A stretch of DNA of 7,666 nt, from the NCBI GenBank assembly GCA_041685075.1, contig JAWLGN010000268.1, forward strand, positions 1 to 7,666. The letters run 5' to 3'. The position numbers and the translations under genes are program-made. Positions 1 to 5,664 of this stretch are shown piece after piece (positions within the stretch are counted from its first letter, which is position 1; every line of letters begins with the position of its first letter). The stretch comes from JAMCRM01 sp041685075. Lineage in GTDB: Bacteria; Acidobacteriota; Terriglobia; Bryobacterales; Bryobacteraceae. The notes below the pieces were generated by a model. The model was not told the origin of the DNA and did no database searches. It saw only the letters and a list, made by a program, of their open reading frames with translations.

Positions 1-6
1 CCCGGA

Positions 7-735
7 TTACGCCTGGGCCGCGCATGGCGCCTCCTCGGTCAGGGCATGGAAGGCATCGTCCAGCGTGGCGTGGTTGCCGCGCATCTCCGCGGGCGTGCCG
101 TCGAACACAATGCGGCCGCCGTTGATCAGGATCACCCGGTCGGCCATGGCTTCCACCTCCTGCAGAATGTGGGTGGAGAGCAGGATGGTCTTGCTGGCTC
201 CCAGGTCCCGGATGGTGCGGCGCACGTCGCGGGTCTGGTTGGGGTCCAGGCCGCTGGTGGGCTCGTCCATAATCAGCACGTCCGGTTCGTGCAGCAGCAC
301 CTGCGCCATGCCCACGCGCTGCCGGTAGCCCTTGCTTAACTTGCGAATGCCTTTCTCGATCACGGTCTCCAGCGAGCACCGCTCCACGACCGCGTCGATG
401 CGCTCGCGCAAGCGGCCGCCCTCGAGGCCCCGCGCGCGGCCGAAGAACTTCAGCAGCGCCAGCGGCGTCATCTCCGGATAGAGCGGCCCGTTCTCGGGCA
501 GATACCCGACGCGGCCGGCCGCCCGGATCCGTTCGGTGGCCACGTCCAGCCCGGCAATGCGCGCCGTGCCCGCGCTGGGCGCGAGATAACCCGTGAGGAT
601 CCGCATGGTCGTGGATTTACCCGCCCCGTTGGGACCCAGAAAGGCAGCCACCTGCCCGCGCGGTACTGTAAAGGATACGTCCCGGATGGCGGCAAAGGAG
701 CCGTAGAATTTACTGAGGCCGGCGGCCTCGATCAT
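7..735 (-). CDS. ABC-2 type transporter ATP-binding protein
   Basis: Cytoplasmic ATPase of an ABC exporter of the NatA/GldA-like group, which energises a separate ABC-2 membrane permease. The 242-residue protein has all nucleotide-binding motifs in order: A-loop Tyr11, Walker A GPNGAGKST (34-42), the Q-loop region with Glu81 (YLPEN) in place of the usual Gln, signature LSKGYRQ (133-139), Walker B ending IMDEP (155-159, Glu158 catalytic), D-loop SGLD (161-164) and the switch His189 (STH). Length is normal for the single-domain family. The start at 735 (MIEAAGLSKFYG) matches where such proteins begin. An in-frame ATG at 759 would add eight residues; neither has a clear Shine-Dalgarno sequence, so the start is uncertain. 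The open frame continues far upstream to 1464, but that part overlaps plus-strand genes and is not coding. No permease is visible; it may lie past base 1. The transported substrate cannot be told from sequence. Confidence 0.93.
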   Translation of the reverse strand: MIEAAGLSKFYGSFAAIRDVSFTVPRGQVAAFLGPNGAGKSTTMRILTGYLAPSAGTARIAGLDVATERIRAAGRVGYLPENGPLYPEMTPLALLKFFGRARGLEGGRLRERIDAVVERCSLETVIEKGIRKLSKGYRQRVGMAQVLLHEPDVLIMDEPTSGLDPNQTRDVRRTIRDLGASKTILLSTHILQEVEAMADRVILINGGRIVFDGTPAEMRGNHATLDDAFHALTEEAPCAAQA

Positions 736-897
736 GACCGTAGGTTCGGGACCCGTCATAGCAGTGCATACGCGTCCTGAAGGTATCTTTAGCCACCAAT
801 TTACTACGGAACGCGTTTCTTGCGCACCCTGCGGCGCCCCTTCCGCCACGGTGTCTTGGGCGGCACATCCCATCGGACGTCCGGCACCGAAATCGGG

Positions 898-926
898 TTC
901 ACGATTGGCAACGCCGATGCTAGGAT
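898..926 (+). promoter_or_regulatory. Candidate promoter for the small membrane protein gene
   Basis: A possible sigma-70-type promoter: TTCACG (898-903), a 17-nt spacer, and TAGGAT (921-926) preceded by TGC, which makes an extended -10. Transcription would start near 933, only about 14 nt before the ATG at 947, so the leader would be very short. The site lies in the 211-nt divergent gap between the ABC ATPase and the plus-strand genes. I found no equally good promoter for the ABC gene in that gap. The call rests on motif matching alone. Confidence 0.33.
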
Positions 927-946
927 GAATGCAGGGAAGGGTTCCG

Positions 947-1168
947 ATGGGCGACGAGGAGCTGAATTTCACCGAGGAAGAGGCTCGGTGCTGGGCCGAC
1001 GACCCTCGTAACCAGGGGCAGGAAGCTGAACCGTTCATGCACGCCTTCGTCATCTGCTGTCTGCTGGTGATCACCATCCTGCTGTGCGTTTGGCTGTCGA
1101 GTATCGCTGCCTCGCACGACGCAACGGCCTTGCAGTTGTTCCTTGGCGCAGGGCCCGCTATGCCCTGA
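947..1168 (+). CDS. Small single-pass membrane protein, unknown function
   Basis: A 73-residue protein I do not recognise. Residues 1-29 are acidic and hydrophilic, with many Glu and Asp plus Cys15 and Trp16. A strongly hydrophobic segment at about 31-55 (including VICCLLVITILLCVW) would form one transmembrane helix, and a short 18-residue tail follows. There is no cleavable signal peptide pattern because the hydrophobic stretch comes after a long acidic N-terminus. The ATG at 947 is preferred over the in-frame ATG at 929 because GGGAAGG lies 6 nt upstream of it. The gene is followed by a GC-rich hairpin and then, after 178 nt in all, by the 52-aa gene that heads the E2/E1 cassette. It could be part of that cassette or stand alone. 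The existence of the gene is fairly likely; its role is unknown. Confidence 0.6.
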   Translation: MGDEELNFTEEEARCWADDPRNQGQEAEPFMHAFVICCLLVITILLCVWLSSIAASHDATALQLFLGAGPAMP

Positions 1169-1179
1169 CGGCGTGCGCG

Positions 1180-1200
1180 GCGTCCCGCCCGGCGGGGCGC
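1180..1200. other. GC-rich hairpin after the small membrane protein gene
   Basis: GCGTCCCGC (1180-1188) pairs with GCGGGGCGC (1192-1200), giving nine pairs including one G-T, around a three-base loop. It begins 11 nt after the stop of the 73-aa gene. There is no T-run on either side, so it is not a standard intrinsic terminator. It may slow polymerase, protect a 3' end, or simply reflect the high GC content. Confidence 0.4.
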
Positions 1201-1333
1201 GGGTGCGGGTCGCGTTGGAGGAGGAGCGGCAGTATGGTTGCATACGGTCGAGTTCCAAAGCCGATACACCGTGCCGCTCTGCGCGATTTCTGGCGCCTTT
1301 TCGCGCCGCAATTCCCCCCGATGTGCAAACACC

Positions 1334-1340
1334 AAAGGAG
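1334..1340 (+). promoter_or_regulatory. Strong ribosome-binding site deciding the 52-aa start
   Basis: AAAGGAG lies six bases before the ATG at 1347. This near-ideal spacing marks 1347 as a real start inside an open frame that extends further upstream, and it is the main reason for calling the short gene. Confidence 0.8.
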
Positions 1341-1346
1341 AACACC

Positions 1347-1505
1347 ATGCCGATGAAGGAAGATGTCCTGGTCGAAGAGACCTTGCCGGAAGATCGCGAG
1401 GTTCCCGAGGTCGAGGTCTTCGGGGATGAAGCTGTGATTCGTCTCGATAGCCCGGAAGAGCCAAAGGAACGCAGGGTCCGTTTGCCGAAAACCACGTGGG
1501 CCTGA
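1347..1505 (+). CDS. Small acidic protein heading the E2/E1 cassette
   Basis: A 52-residue protein with no family I recognise. It is very acidic (15 Asp/Glu against 8 Lys/Arg), with no cysteine, and most acidic in the first half. Around 22-33 (VEVFGDEAVIRL) it could form beta-strands. The C-terminus is basic and ends LPKTTWA, so it lacks the Gly-Gly end of a typical ubiquitin-like protein and is shorter than such folds (about 65-80 residues). The start is set by AAAGGAG six bases upstream. It lies 27 nt before the E2-like gene in the same direction, so it is probably co-transcribed with it. Possible roles, all inferred: a substrate whose C-terminus is adenylated by the E1-like protein, a regulator of it, or an unrelated small protein. 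Coding status is supported by the ribosome-binding site and position; function is open. Confidence 0.68.
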   Translation: MPMKEDVLVEETLPEDREVPEVEVFGDEAVIRLDSPEEPKERRVRLPKTTWA

Positions 1506-1532
1506 GCGACAGCGGCCGCCTGGGGGAGTGCC

Positions 1533-1883
1533 ATGCTGACCGATTTGCGATGGCAGAAGGAGCAGGAATTGATGCACAGCGTCTTTCCGCAGTTCCAGCC
1601 CTTCTTCAGGCGGCCCGCTTTCGGTTTCGAGGGCTGGTTGAAGGGTAGCAGATCGGGCCGGATCTACCATGTCGTCCTCGAAAGCGACGAGGCCACCTAC
1701 CCCCAGTCCCCGCCCGATGTGCGTATCGAACCGAATGTGGGCCATCACTGGCTGGGGCAGGAGCGGCGGCGGCTGTGCGTGTACGGCAAGTGGCGCGCCG
1801 CCACCTCCACTTTTGCGAACATGCTGCTGGCCGCGGTGAAGTACCTGGAGGAGCACGACGGCCAGCCAAGCCTGGTCCGTTAA
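1533..1883 (+). CDS. E2-fold (ubiquitin-conjugating enzyme-like) protein
   Basis: A 116-residue protein that fits a minimal prokaryotic E2/UBC-like fold. In order: an N-terminal helix (about 1-20), strands with an aromatic-rich hairpin (about 29-50), the E2 hallmark turn YPQSPPDV (56-63), a His pair at 71-72 where eukaryotic E2s have HPN, then LCVY (81-84) and Trp87, followed by a C-terminal helix (91-108). Cys82 is the only cysteine and sits where E2s place the thioester cysteine (the ICLD...W pattern), so transfer activity is plausible. E2s carry an activated modifier from an E1 to a target; here the modifier and target are unknown. GGGGGAG (1522-1528) sits four bases before the ATG. The stop is 3 nt from the E1-like start, which implies coupled translation. 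The alternative start at Met14 would remove the first helix and is unlikely. The fold was recognised by motif pattern only. Confidence 0.8.
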   Translation: MLTDLRWQKEQELMHSVFPQFQPFFRRPAFGFEGWLKGSRSGRIYHVVLESDEATYPQSPPDVRIEPNVGHHWLGQERRRLCVYGKWRAATSTFANMLLAAVKYLEEHDGQPSLVR

Positions 1884-1886
1884 GTC

Positions 1887-2672
1887 ATGTTCTACGCCAG
1901 GAATCCGATCGAACGAGAAGTACTCAAAGACCGGCACGTCTCCATCGTGGGGTGCGGCAGTTTCGGATCGGCGCTCGCCGATATGCTGGTACGCGCCGGT
2001 CTGGGGCGTCTGACCCTGATCGATCCGGAGACGCTGGCGGTCGAAAATCTCGGCCGCCACGTTCTGACTGCGCGGGACGTGGGCCGGCCCAAAGCGGAAG
2101 CGCTCGCCGCCAGGCTGCTGGAGATCAATCCGCAACTGGAAGTGGAGGCCCGGCGGGAAGCTTTCCGCGACGCCGACGGCGTGATCCTCTCGGCCGTCGA
2201 TTCGCGCCGCTGCGAGTCCCTGGTCAACGCGGTGGCGTTGGCCAAGGGGCTGCCGGCGCTCTACGTGGGGGCTTACGGCGCCGTGCGCGCCGGCGAAGTG
2301 CAGTTCTATCTGCCGGGCCGCACGCCCTGCCGGGAATGCTTCGCGCAATTTCGCGAACCCGGAGAAGAGGAAGAGCAGGCCGCCCTCGCCCCCGAACGCT
2401 ACACCGACCCGGATTTCGATGAAACGCGCGTGCCCGGCCGGACCGGCCTGTGGGGAAGCGTGCTGGCCGTCGCCGGCATCGCCTTCCACGTGGCGCTGGC
2501 TCTGGTTGGCGCGCGCGGCAAGCTGGACGCCGGTTATCCCGTCTGGATCGTCAACCTGGATTACGACGGCTTCCGCCCCTATGCCGTCACGCGCTGTAAA
2601 CTGGCGCGCGGATGCGCCGTCTGCGATGAGAGCAAGATTGCCGCCCTCAGCGTGGAAGGCTTCGGAGGATAA
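1887..2672 (+). CDS. ThiF/MoeB/E1-like adenylyltransferase
   Basis: A 261-residue Rossmann-type enzyme of the E1-like superfamily, whose members adenylate the C-terminus of a small protein or peptide. Visible motifs: nucleotide-binding GCGSFGS (22-28), Asp46 ending strand 2, ENLGR (53-57, equivalent to ENLNR with the catalytic Arg), Lys69, and Asp105 in SAVDSRR; together these match the adenylation residues of MoeB and ThiF. Two CxxC pairs, Cys148/Cys151 and Cys243/Cys246, match the structural zinc site. The crossover-loop cysteine found in many E1 and MoeB-like proteins is not seen before GLWGSVLAVAG (187-197). The protein ends GFGG. Length is that of a single-domain ThiF-like protein, without the ubiquitin-fold or large cysteine domains of eukaryotic E1. 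It starts 3 nt after the E2-like stop, with only a weak Shine-Dalgarno sequence, which suggests coupling. The pairing with an E2 argues against a role in thiamin or molybdopterin synthesis. Confidence 0.9.
   Translation: MFYARNPIEREVLKDRHVSIVGCGSFGSALADMLVRAGLGRLTLIDPETLAVENLGRHVLTARDVGRPKAEALAARLLEINPQLEVEARREAFRDADGVILSAVDSRRCESLVNAVALAKGLPALYVGAYGAVRAGEVQFYLPGRTPCRECFAQFREPGEEEEQAALAPERYTDPDFDETRVPGRTGLWGSVLAVAGIAFHVALALVGARGKLDAGYPVWIVNLDYDGFRPYAVTRCKLARGCAVCDESKIAALSVEGFGG
2664..2668 (+). promoter_or_regulatory. Ribosome-binding site for the GTG-started membrane protein
   Basis: GGAGG lies six bases before the GTG at 2675. It falls within the last two codons (Gly-Gly) of the E1-like gene, so the two genes are tightly coupled. 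It supports the GTG as the true start. Confidence 0.75.
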
Positions 2673-2674
2673 CG

Positions 2675-3235
2675 GTGGCGCAGGTGCTCTTCGAATGGGT
2701 GGTTCTGAGCATCGTCGTCTGGAGCATCTCCACCACTCTTTCGCGTGCGCGAGTGCTGCGGCCCCTGCGGAACTGGATCCGGCGGCGCAACGATTTTCTG
2801 GGTGAGGGGATCACCTGCCAGTACTGCGTGAGCCACTGGGTGGCCTTCGCCGTCACCCTGATTCACCGGCCGCAGGTTCTCCCGCCGGCCGAGTGGCCCC
2901 AGACCGCCTGGCTGCTGCCGGTGCTGGATTACTTCACCTCGGCCTTCGCGGTCATCGGGCTGGGCGCGTTGATCGCCCGCACCATCGCCCAGACACCCCC
3001 GAACGGCATCCACCCGGACCTGGCGGCCGAACGCGCCCTCCGGGGGCCGGTTCGCAAACCGGCCTCTACTGCAGCGGCAGATCCGACTGCCCGTTCGGCT
3101 TCGCCCCGCCGTTCTCGACCGAATCGGGGATCACGCTTGCGGCGGCGACCCGGTCGCCTTCCTCCATTCGAACCAGCCGTACTCCCTGGGTGGAGCGCCC
3201 AGCCTGCCGAATCTCGCCGGACTCCAGCCGGATGA
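2675..3235 (+). CDS. DUF1360-like membrane protein, long tail overlapping gyrA
   Basis: A predicted inner-membrane protein. Hydrophobic segments lie at about 4-23, 52-64 and 77-105. Between the first two are RARVLRPLRNW (24-34) and then CQYCVSHW (48-55), a CxxC-x2-H/W pattern that recalls the uncharacterised DUF1360 family; this assignment is from memory of the pattern. The start is GTG with GGAGG at ideal spacing, two bases after the E1-like stop, so it is the last gene of the cassette. The recognisable domain ends near residue 115. The remaining 70 residues are Arg-, Pro- and Ser-rich with no visible fold. They cover a strong hairpin (3045-3064) and 170 nt antisense to the end of gyrA. The tail may be read-through after loss of an original stop rather than a selected domain. 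The CxxC could bind metal or be redox-active. No enzymatic role can be assigned. Confidence 0.75.
   Translation: MAQVLFEWVVLSIVVWSISTTLSRARVLRPLRNWIRRRNDFLGEGITCQYCVSHWVAFAVTLIHRPQVLPPAEWPQTAWLLPVLDYFTSAFAVIGLGALIARTIAQTPPNGIHPDLAAERALRGPVRKPASTAAADPTARSASPRRSRPNRGSRLRRRPGRLPPFEPAVLPGWSAQPAESRRTPAG
3045..3064. terminator. Hairpin between converging gyrA and the E2/E1 cassette
   Basis: GGCCGGTT (3045-3052) and AACCGGCC (3057-3064) form a perfect eight-pair stem with the four-base loop CGCA. It lies one base beyond the gyrA stop codon (3066-3068 on the plus strand), the usual place for a terminator. There is no T-run on the gyrA side and only TCT on the other, so it would be an atypical or factor-assisted terminator. 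The stem is inside the reading frame of the DUF1360-like gene. Confidence 0.5.
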
Positions 3236-5600
3236 TCTTCCCCTCCTTGGTGATGATCATGATATCGGTGTCTTCGCGCACCGAGAGAATGCCCACCACC
3301 TTGCCGTTGCGCTGCGTGGTCTTCATGTTGATCACGCCCTTACCGCCGCGCGCCGTCAGGCGGTAGTCCTTCAGCGGGGTGCGCTTTCCGTAGCCGTTTT
3401 CGGAGATGGAGAGAATCAGGTCTTCCTCATTCACCACCTCCATGCCCACCAGGTAGTCGCCTTCGGCCAGCTTGATGGCCCGCACGCCGCGCGCCGGGCG
3501 GCCCATGGGCCGCACGTTGGACTCCTTGAAGCGAATGGCCTGCCCGTTGTACGACCCCAGGAAGATGTAGTTGTTCCCGTTGGTCATGCGCGCCGCGATG
3601 AGTTCGTCGTCTTCGTCCAGCTTCAAGGCGATAATGCCGCGCGACATGGGATTGCTGAACTGCGTCAGTTCGGTCTTCTTGATCACCCCGCTCCGCGTCA
3701 CCATCACGATGTACTTGCCGGCTTCGAACTCCCGCACCGCCATGAACGCCTTCACGTTCTCTCCCGGCTGCAGGTTGATGAGGTTGGAGATGTGCTTGCC
3801 CTTCCCGACGGTGCTGGCATCCGGGATCTCGTAGATCTTGAGCCAGTAGACCCGCCCCTTATCGGTGAAGATCAGCATGTAGGCGTGGGTGGAGGCGATG
3901 ATGAGGTGCTCCAGGAAGTCCTCCGTGCGGGTGCCCATGCCGATGCGGCCCTTGCCGCCGCGCGCCTGCCGGCGGTAGGTGTCCACCGCGGTGCGCTTCA
4001 GATACCCTTCGTGGGTCACGGTGACGGCCACGTCTTCCTCGGCCACCAGGTCTTCCAGGCGGATCTCGCCGGTGTCCTCGATAATCTGGGTGCGCCGCTC
4101 GTCGCCGTATTCCTTCTGCACCGCGCGCAGTTCCTTGACAATCACACCGCGCAGCACCTTCTCCGAACCCAGAATCTCCAGGTACTCGGCGATGCGCCGC
4201 TGGATATCGGCCAGTTCGTCGAGGATCTTCTGCTGCTCCATCCCGGTGAGCCGCTGCAACTGCAGCTCGATGATCGCCTGAGCCTGCCTCTCGGTGAACT
4301 CGAAGCGCGCGATCAGGGTATCGCGAGCTTCCCTGGGGGAACCCGCCGCGCGAATCAGCCGGATCACCTCATCCAGGTTCTGGAGCGCCTTCTGAAAGCC
4401 CAGCAAGAGGTGTTCGCGCTCGCGGGCCTTGCGCAGTTCGTAGTTCGTGCGCCGCCGCACGACATCGGCGCGGTGGTCGATGAAGTGGTTGAGATAGCCC
4501 AGGAGGCCCATCTCGCGCGGCTGCCCGCTCACGATCGAGAGCATGATCACCCCGAAGCCCACCTGGAGTTGCGTGTGCTTGTAGAGGTTGTTCAGCACGA
4601 CCTCGGCGTGCTCCCCGCGCTTCAACTCGAAGACTACGCGGGTGCCGTCGCGGTCGCTCTCGTCGCGAATGTCCGAGATGCCTTCGATCTTCTTCTCGTT
4701 CACCAGTGCGGAGGCCTGCTCGATGAGCCGCGCTTTGTTCACCTGGTAGGGAATCTCGGTTACCACGATCTGCTCGCGGTCTTTCCCGAAGGGCTCGATG
4801 GCGGCGCGCGCCCGGATCTTCAACTGGCCGCGTCCGGTGGTGAAGTAGTCCAGAATGCCCTGGCGGCCCAGAATGAAGCCGCCGGTCGGGAAGTCCGGCC
4901 CCTGCACCATTTCCATGATCTTCGATAGCGGCGTGTCCGGGTGCTGAATCAACCGTATGGCGGCGTCGATAATCTCCGTCAGGTTGTGCGGCGGGATGTT
5001 GGTCGCCATCCCCACCGCGATACCGGCCGAACCGTTCACCAGCAGGTTGGGAACCCGCGTCGGCAGCACCTCCGGTTCCTGCTCGCTTTCATCGTAGTTG
5101 GGACGGAAATCGACCGTCTCCTTGTCGATGTCGACCAGCAGAGAGGTGGCAATACGCGCCAGCCGCGCCTCCGTATAGCGCATGGCCGCGGGCGGATCGC
5201 CGTCAATCGAACCGAAGTTCCCCTGGCCTTCCACCAGGGGATAGCGCATGGCGAACGGCTGCGCCATCCGCACCAGCGCGTCGTAGATGGCGCTGTCGCC
5301 GTGCGGGTGGTATTTGCCCATCACCTCGCCGGTGATCTTGGCGGATTTGCGCGTGGGCCGGTTGGGCGCCAGCCCCATCTCGTGCATGCCGAAAAGAATG
5401 CGGCGGTGCACCGGCTTCAACCCGTCGCGAATGTCGGGCAGCGCGCGCCCCACGATCACGCTCATGGCGTAATCGAGGTACGATCGCCGCATCTCCTCCT
5501 CGATGTTGATGGGAAGGAGATTGCCGTCTCCGCCGAGCGGTATCTGCGGCCCCACGGGCGGAGTGGGAGGGCCTTGTGGTGGGTTGTCCTGTTCTGGCAA
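3066..5600 (-). CDS. gyrA: DNA gyrase subunit A
   Basis: The breakage-reunion subunit of DNA gyrase; with GyrB it forms the A2B2 enzyme that introduces negative supercoils using ATP. The 844-residue protein is complete. After a Pro/Gly-rich leader (1-27) comes the winged-helix catalytic core: GRALPDIRDGLKPVHRR (51-67), the quinolone-determining region HPHGDSAIYD (98-107), and the catalytic Arg141-Tyr142 (AAMRYTE), which match E. coli Arg121-Tyr122. Ser103 and Asp107 match E. coli Ser83 and Asp87, the usual susceptible residues. The C-terminal beta-pinwheel contains the GyrA box QARGGKG (545-551), which separates GyrA from ParC, and a second related ARGGKG further on. The start is TTG at 5600; GAGGAG lies five bases upstream and no in-frame ATG occurs before Met37, inside the conserved core. 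gyrB is not in the window. The 3' end converges with the DUF1360-like gene. Confidence 0.98.
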   Translation of the reverse strand: MPEQDNPPQGPPTPPVGPQIPLGGDGNLLPINIEEEMRRSYLDYAMSVIVGRALPDIRDGLKPVHRRILFGMHEMGLAPNRPTRKSAKITGEVMGKYHPHGDSAIYDALVRMAQPFAMRYPLVEGQGNFGSIDGDPPAAMRYTEARLARIATSLLVDIDKETVDFRPNYDESEQEPEVLPTRVPNLLVNGSAGIAVGMATNIPPHNLTEIIDAAIRLIQHPDTPLSKIMEMVQGPDFPTGGFILGRQGILDYFTTGRGQLKIRARAAIEPFGKDREQIVVTEIPYQVNKARLIEQASALVNEKKIEGISDIRDESDRDGTRVVFELKRGEHAEVVLNNLYKHTQLQVGFGVIMLSIVSGQPREMGLLGYLNHFIDHRADVVRRRTNYELRKAREREHLLLGFQKALQNLDEVIRLIRAAGSPREARDTLIARFEFTERQAQAIIELQLQRLTGMEQQKILDELADIQRRIAEYLEILGSEKVLRGVIVKELRAVQKEYGDERRTQIIEDTGEIRLEDLVAEEDVAVTVTHEGYLKRTAVDTYRRQARGGKGRIGMGTRTEDFLEHLIIASTHAYMLIFTDKGRVYWLKIYEIPDASTVGKGKHISNLINLQPGENVKAFMAVREFEAGKYIVMVTRSGVIKKTELTQFSNPMSRGIIALKLDEDDELIAARMTNGNNYIFLGSYNGQAIRFKESNVRPMGRPARGVRAIKLAEGDYLVGMEVVNEEDLILSISENGYGKRTPLKDYRLTARGGKGVINMKTTQRNGKVVGILSVREDTDIMIITKEGKIIRLESGEIRQAGRSTQGVRLVRMEEGDRVAAASVIPDSVENGGAKPNGQSDLPLQ

Positions 5601-5605
5601 TGCTG

Positions 5606-5611
5606 CTCCTC
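5606..5611 (-). promoter_or_regulatory. Ribosome-binding site deciding the gyrA TTG start
   Basis: On the minus strand this reads GAGGAG, five bases before TTG at 5600. There is no ATG nearby in frame, so this site fixes the unusual start codon. Confidence 0.75.
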
Positions 5612-5627
5612 GGAAGGTTTAACTTCT

Positions 5628-5636
5628 ATTTTAGCA
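5628..5636 (-). promoter_or_regulatory. Extended -10 promoter element for gyrA
   Basis: The minus strand reads TGCTAAAAT: an extended -10 (TGn) followed by TAAAAT, five of six bases matching TATAAT. No good -35 box is seen 16-18 nt upstream (GTCGGT at 17 nt), as is common for extended -10 promoters. Transcription would begin near 5621, giving a leader of about 20 nt that holds the GAGGAG site. The same nine bases occur upstream of the next gene. Confidence 0.5.
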
Positions 5637-5664
5637 AGAATTTAGGCACGACCGACAGAGGCGG

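Noticed and set aside
1238..1268. TTGCAT...GATACA as a promoter for the 52-aa gene and cassette
   Set aside because: The -10 matches only three of six bases and the spacer is 19 nt. The cassette promoter remains unidentified.
736..1464. Long minus-strand extension of the ABC ATPase frame, adding about 240 residues
   Set aside because: The added residues have no fold and a compositionally odd make-up, they cover better-supported plus-strand genes, and the ATPase domain begins cleanly at 735.
1347..1505. Calling the 52-aa protein a ubiquitin-like modifier outright
   Set aside because: It is too short for a beta-grasp fold and has no C-terminal Gly-Gly, so it is kept as an unknown small protein with a testable hypothesis.
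1158..2489. 443-codon minus-strand open frame opposite the E2/E1 genes
   Set aside because: It is a GC-rich shadow of the plus-strand E2-like and E1-like genes, with no recognisable motifs and a His/Gln/Arg-rich translation.
3792..4928. 378-codon plus-strand open frame inside gyrA
   Set aside because: It lies wholly antisense to conserved GyrA sequence, and its translation is typical of a GC-rich shadow frame.
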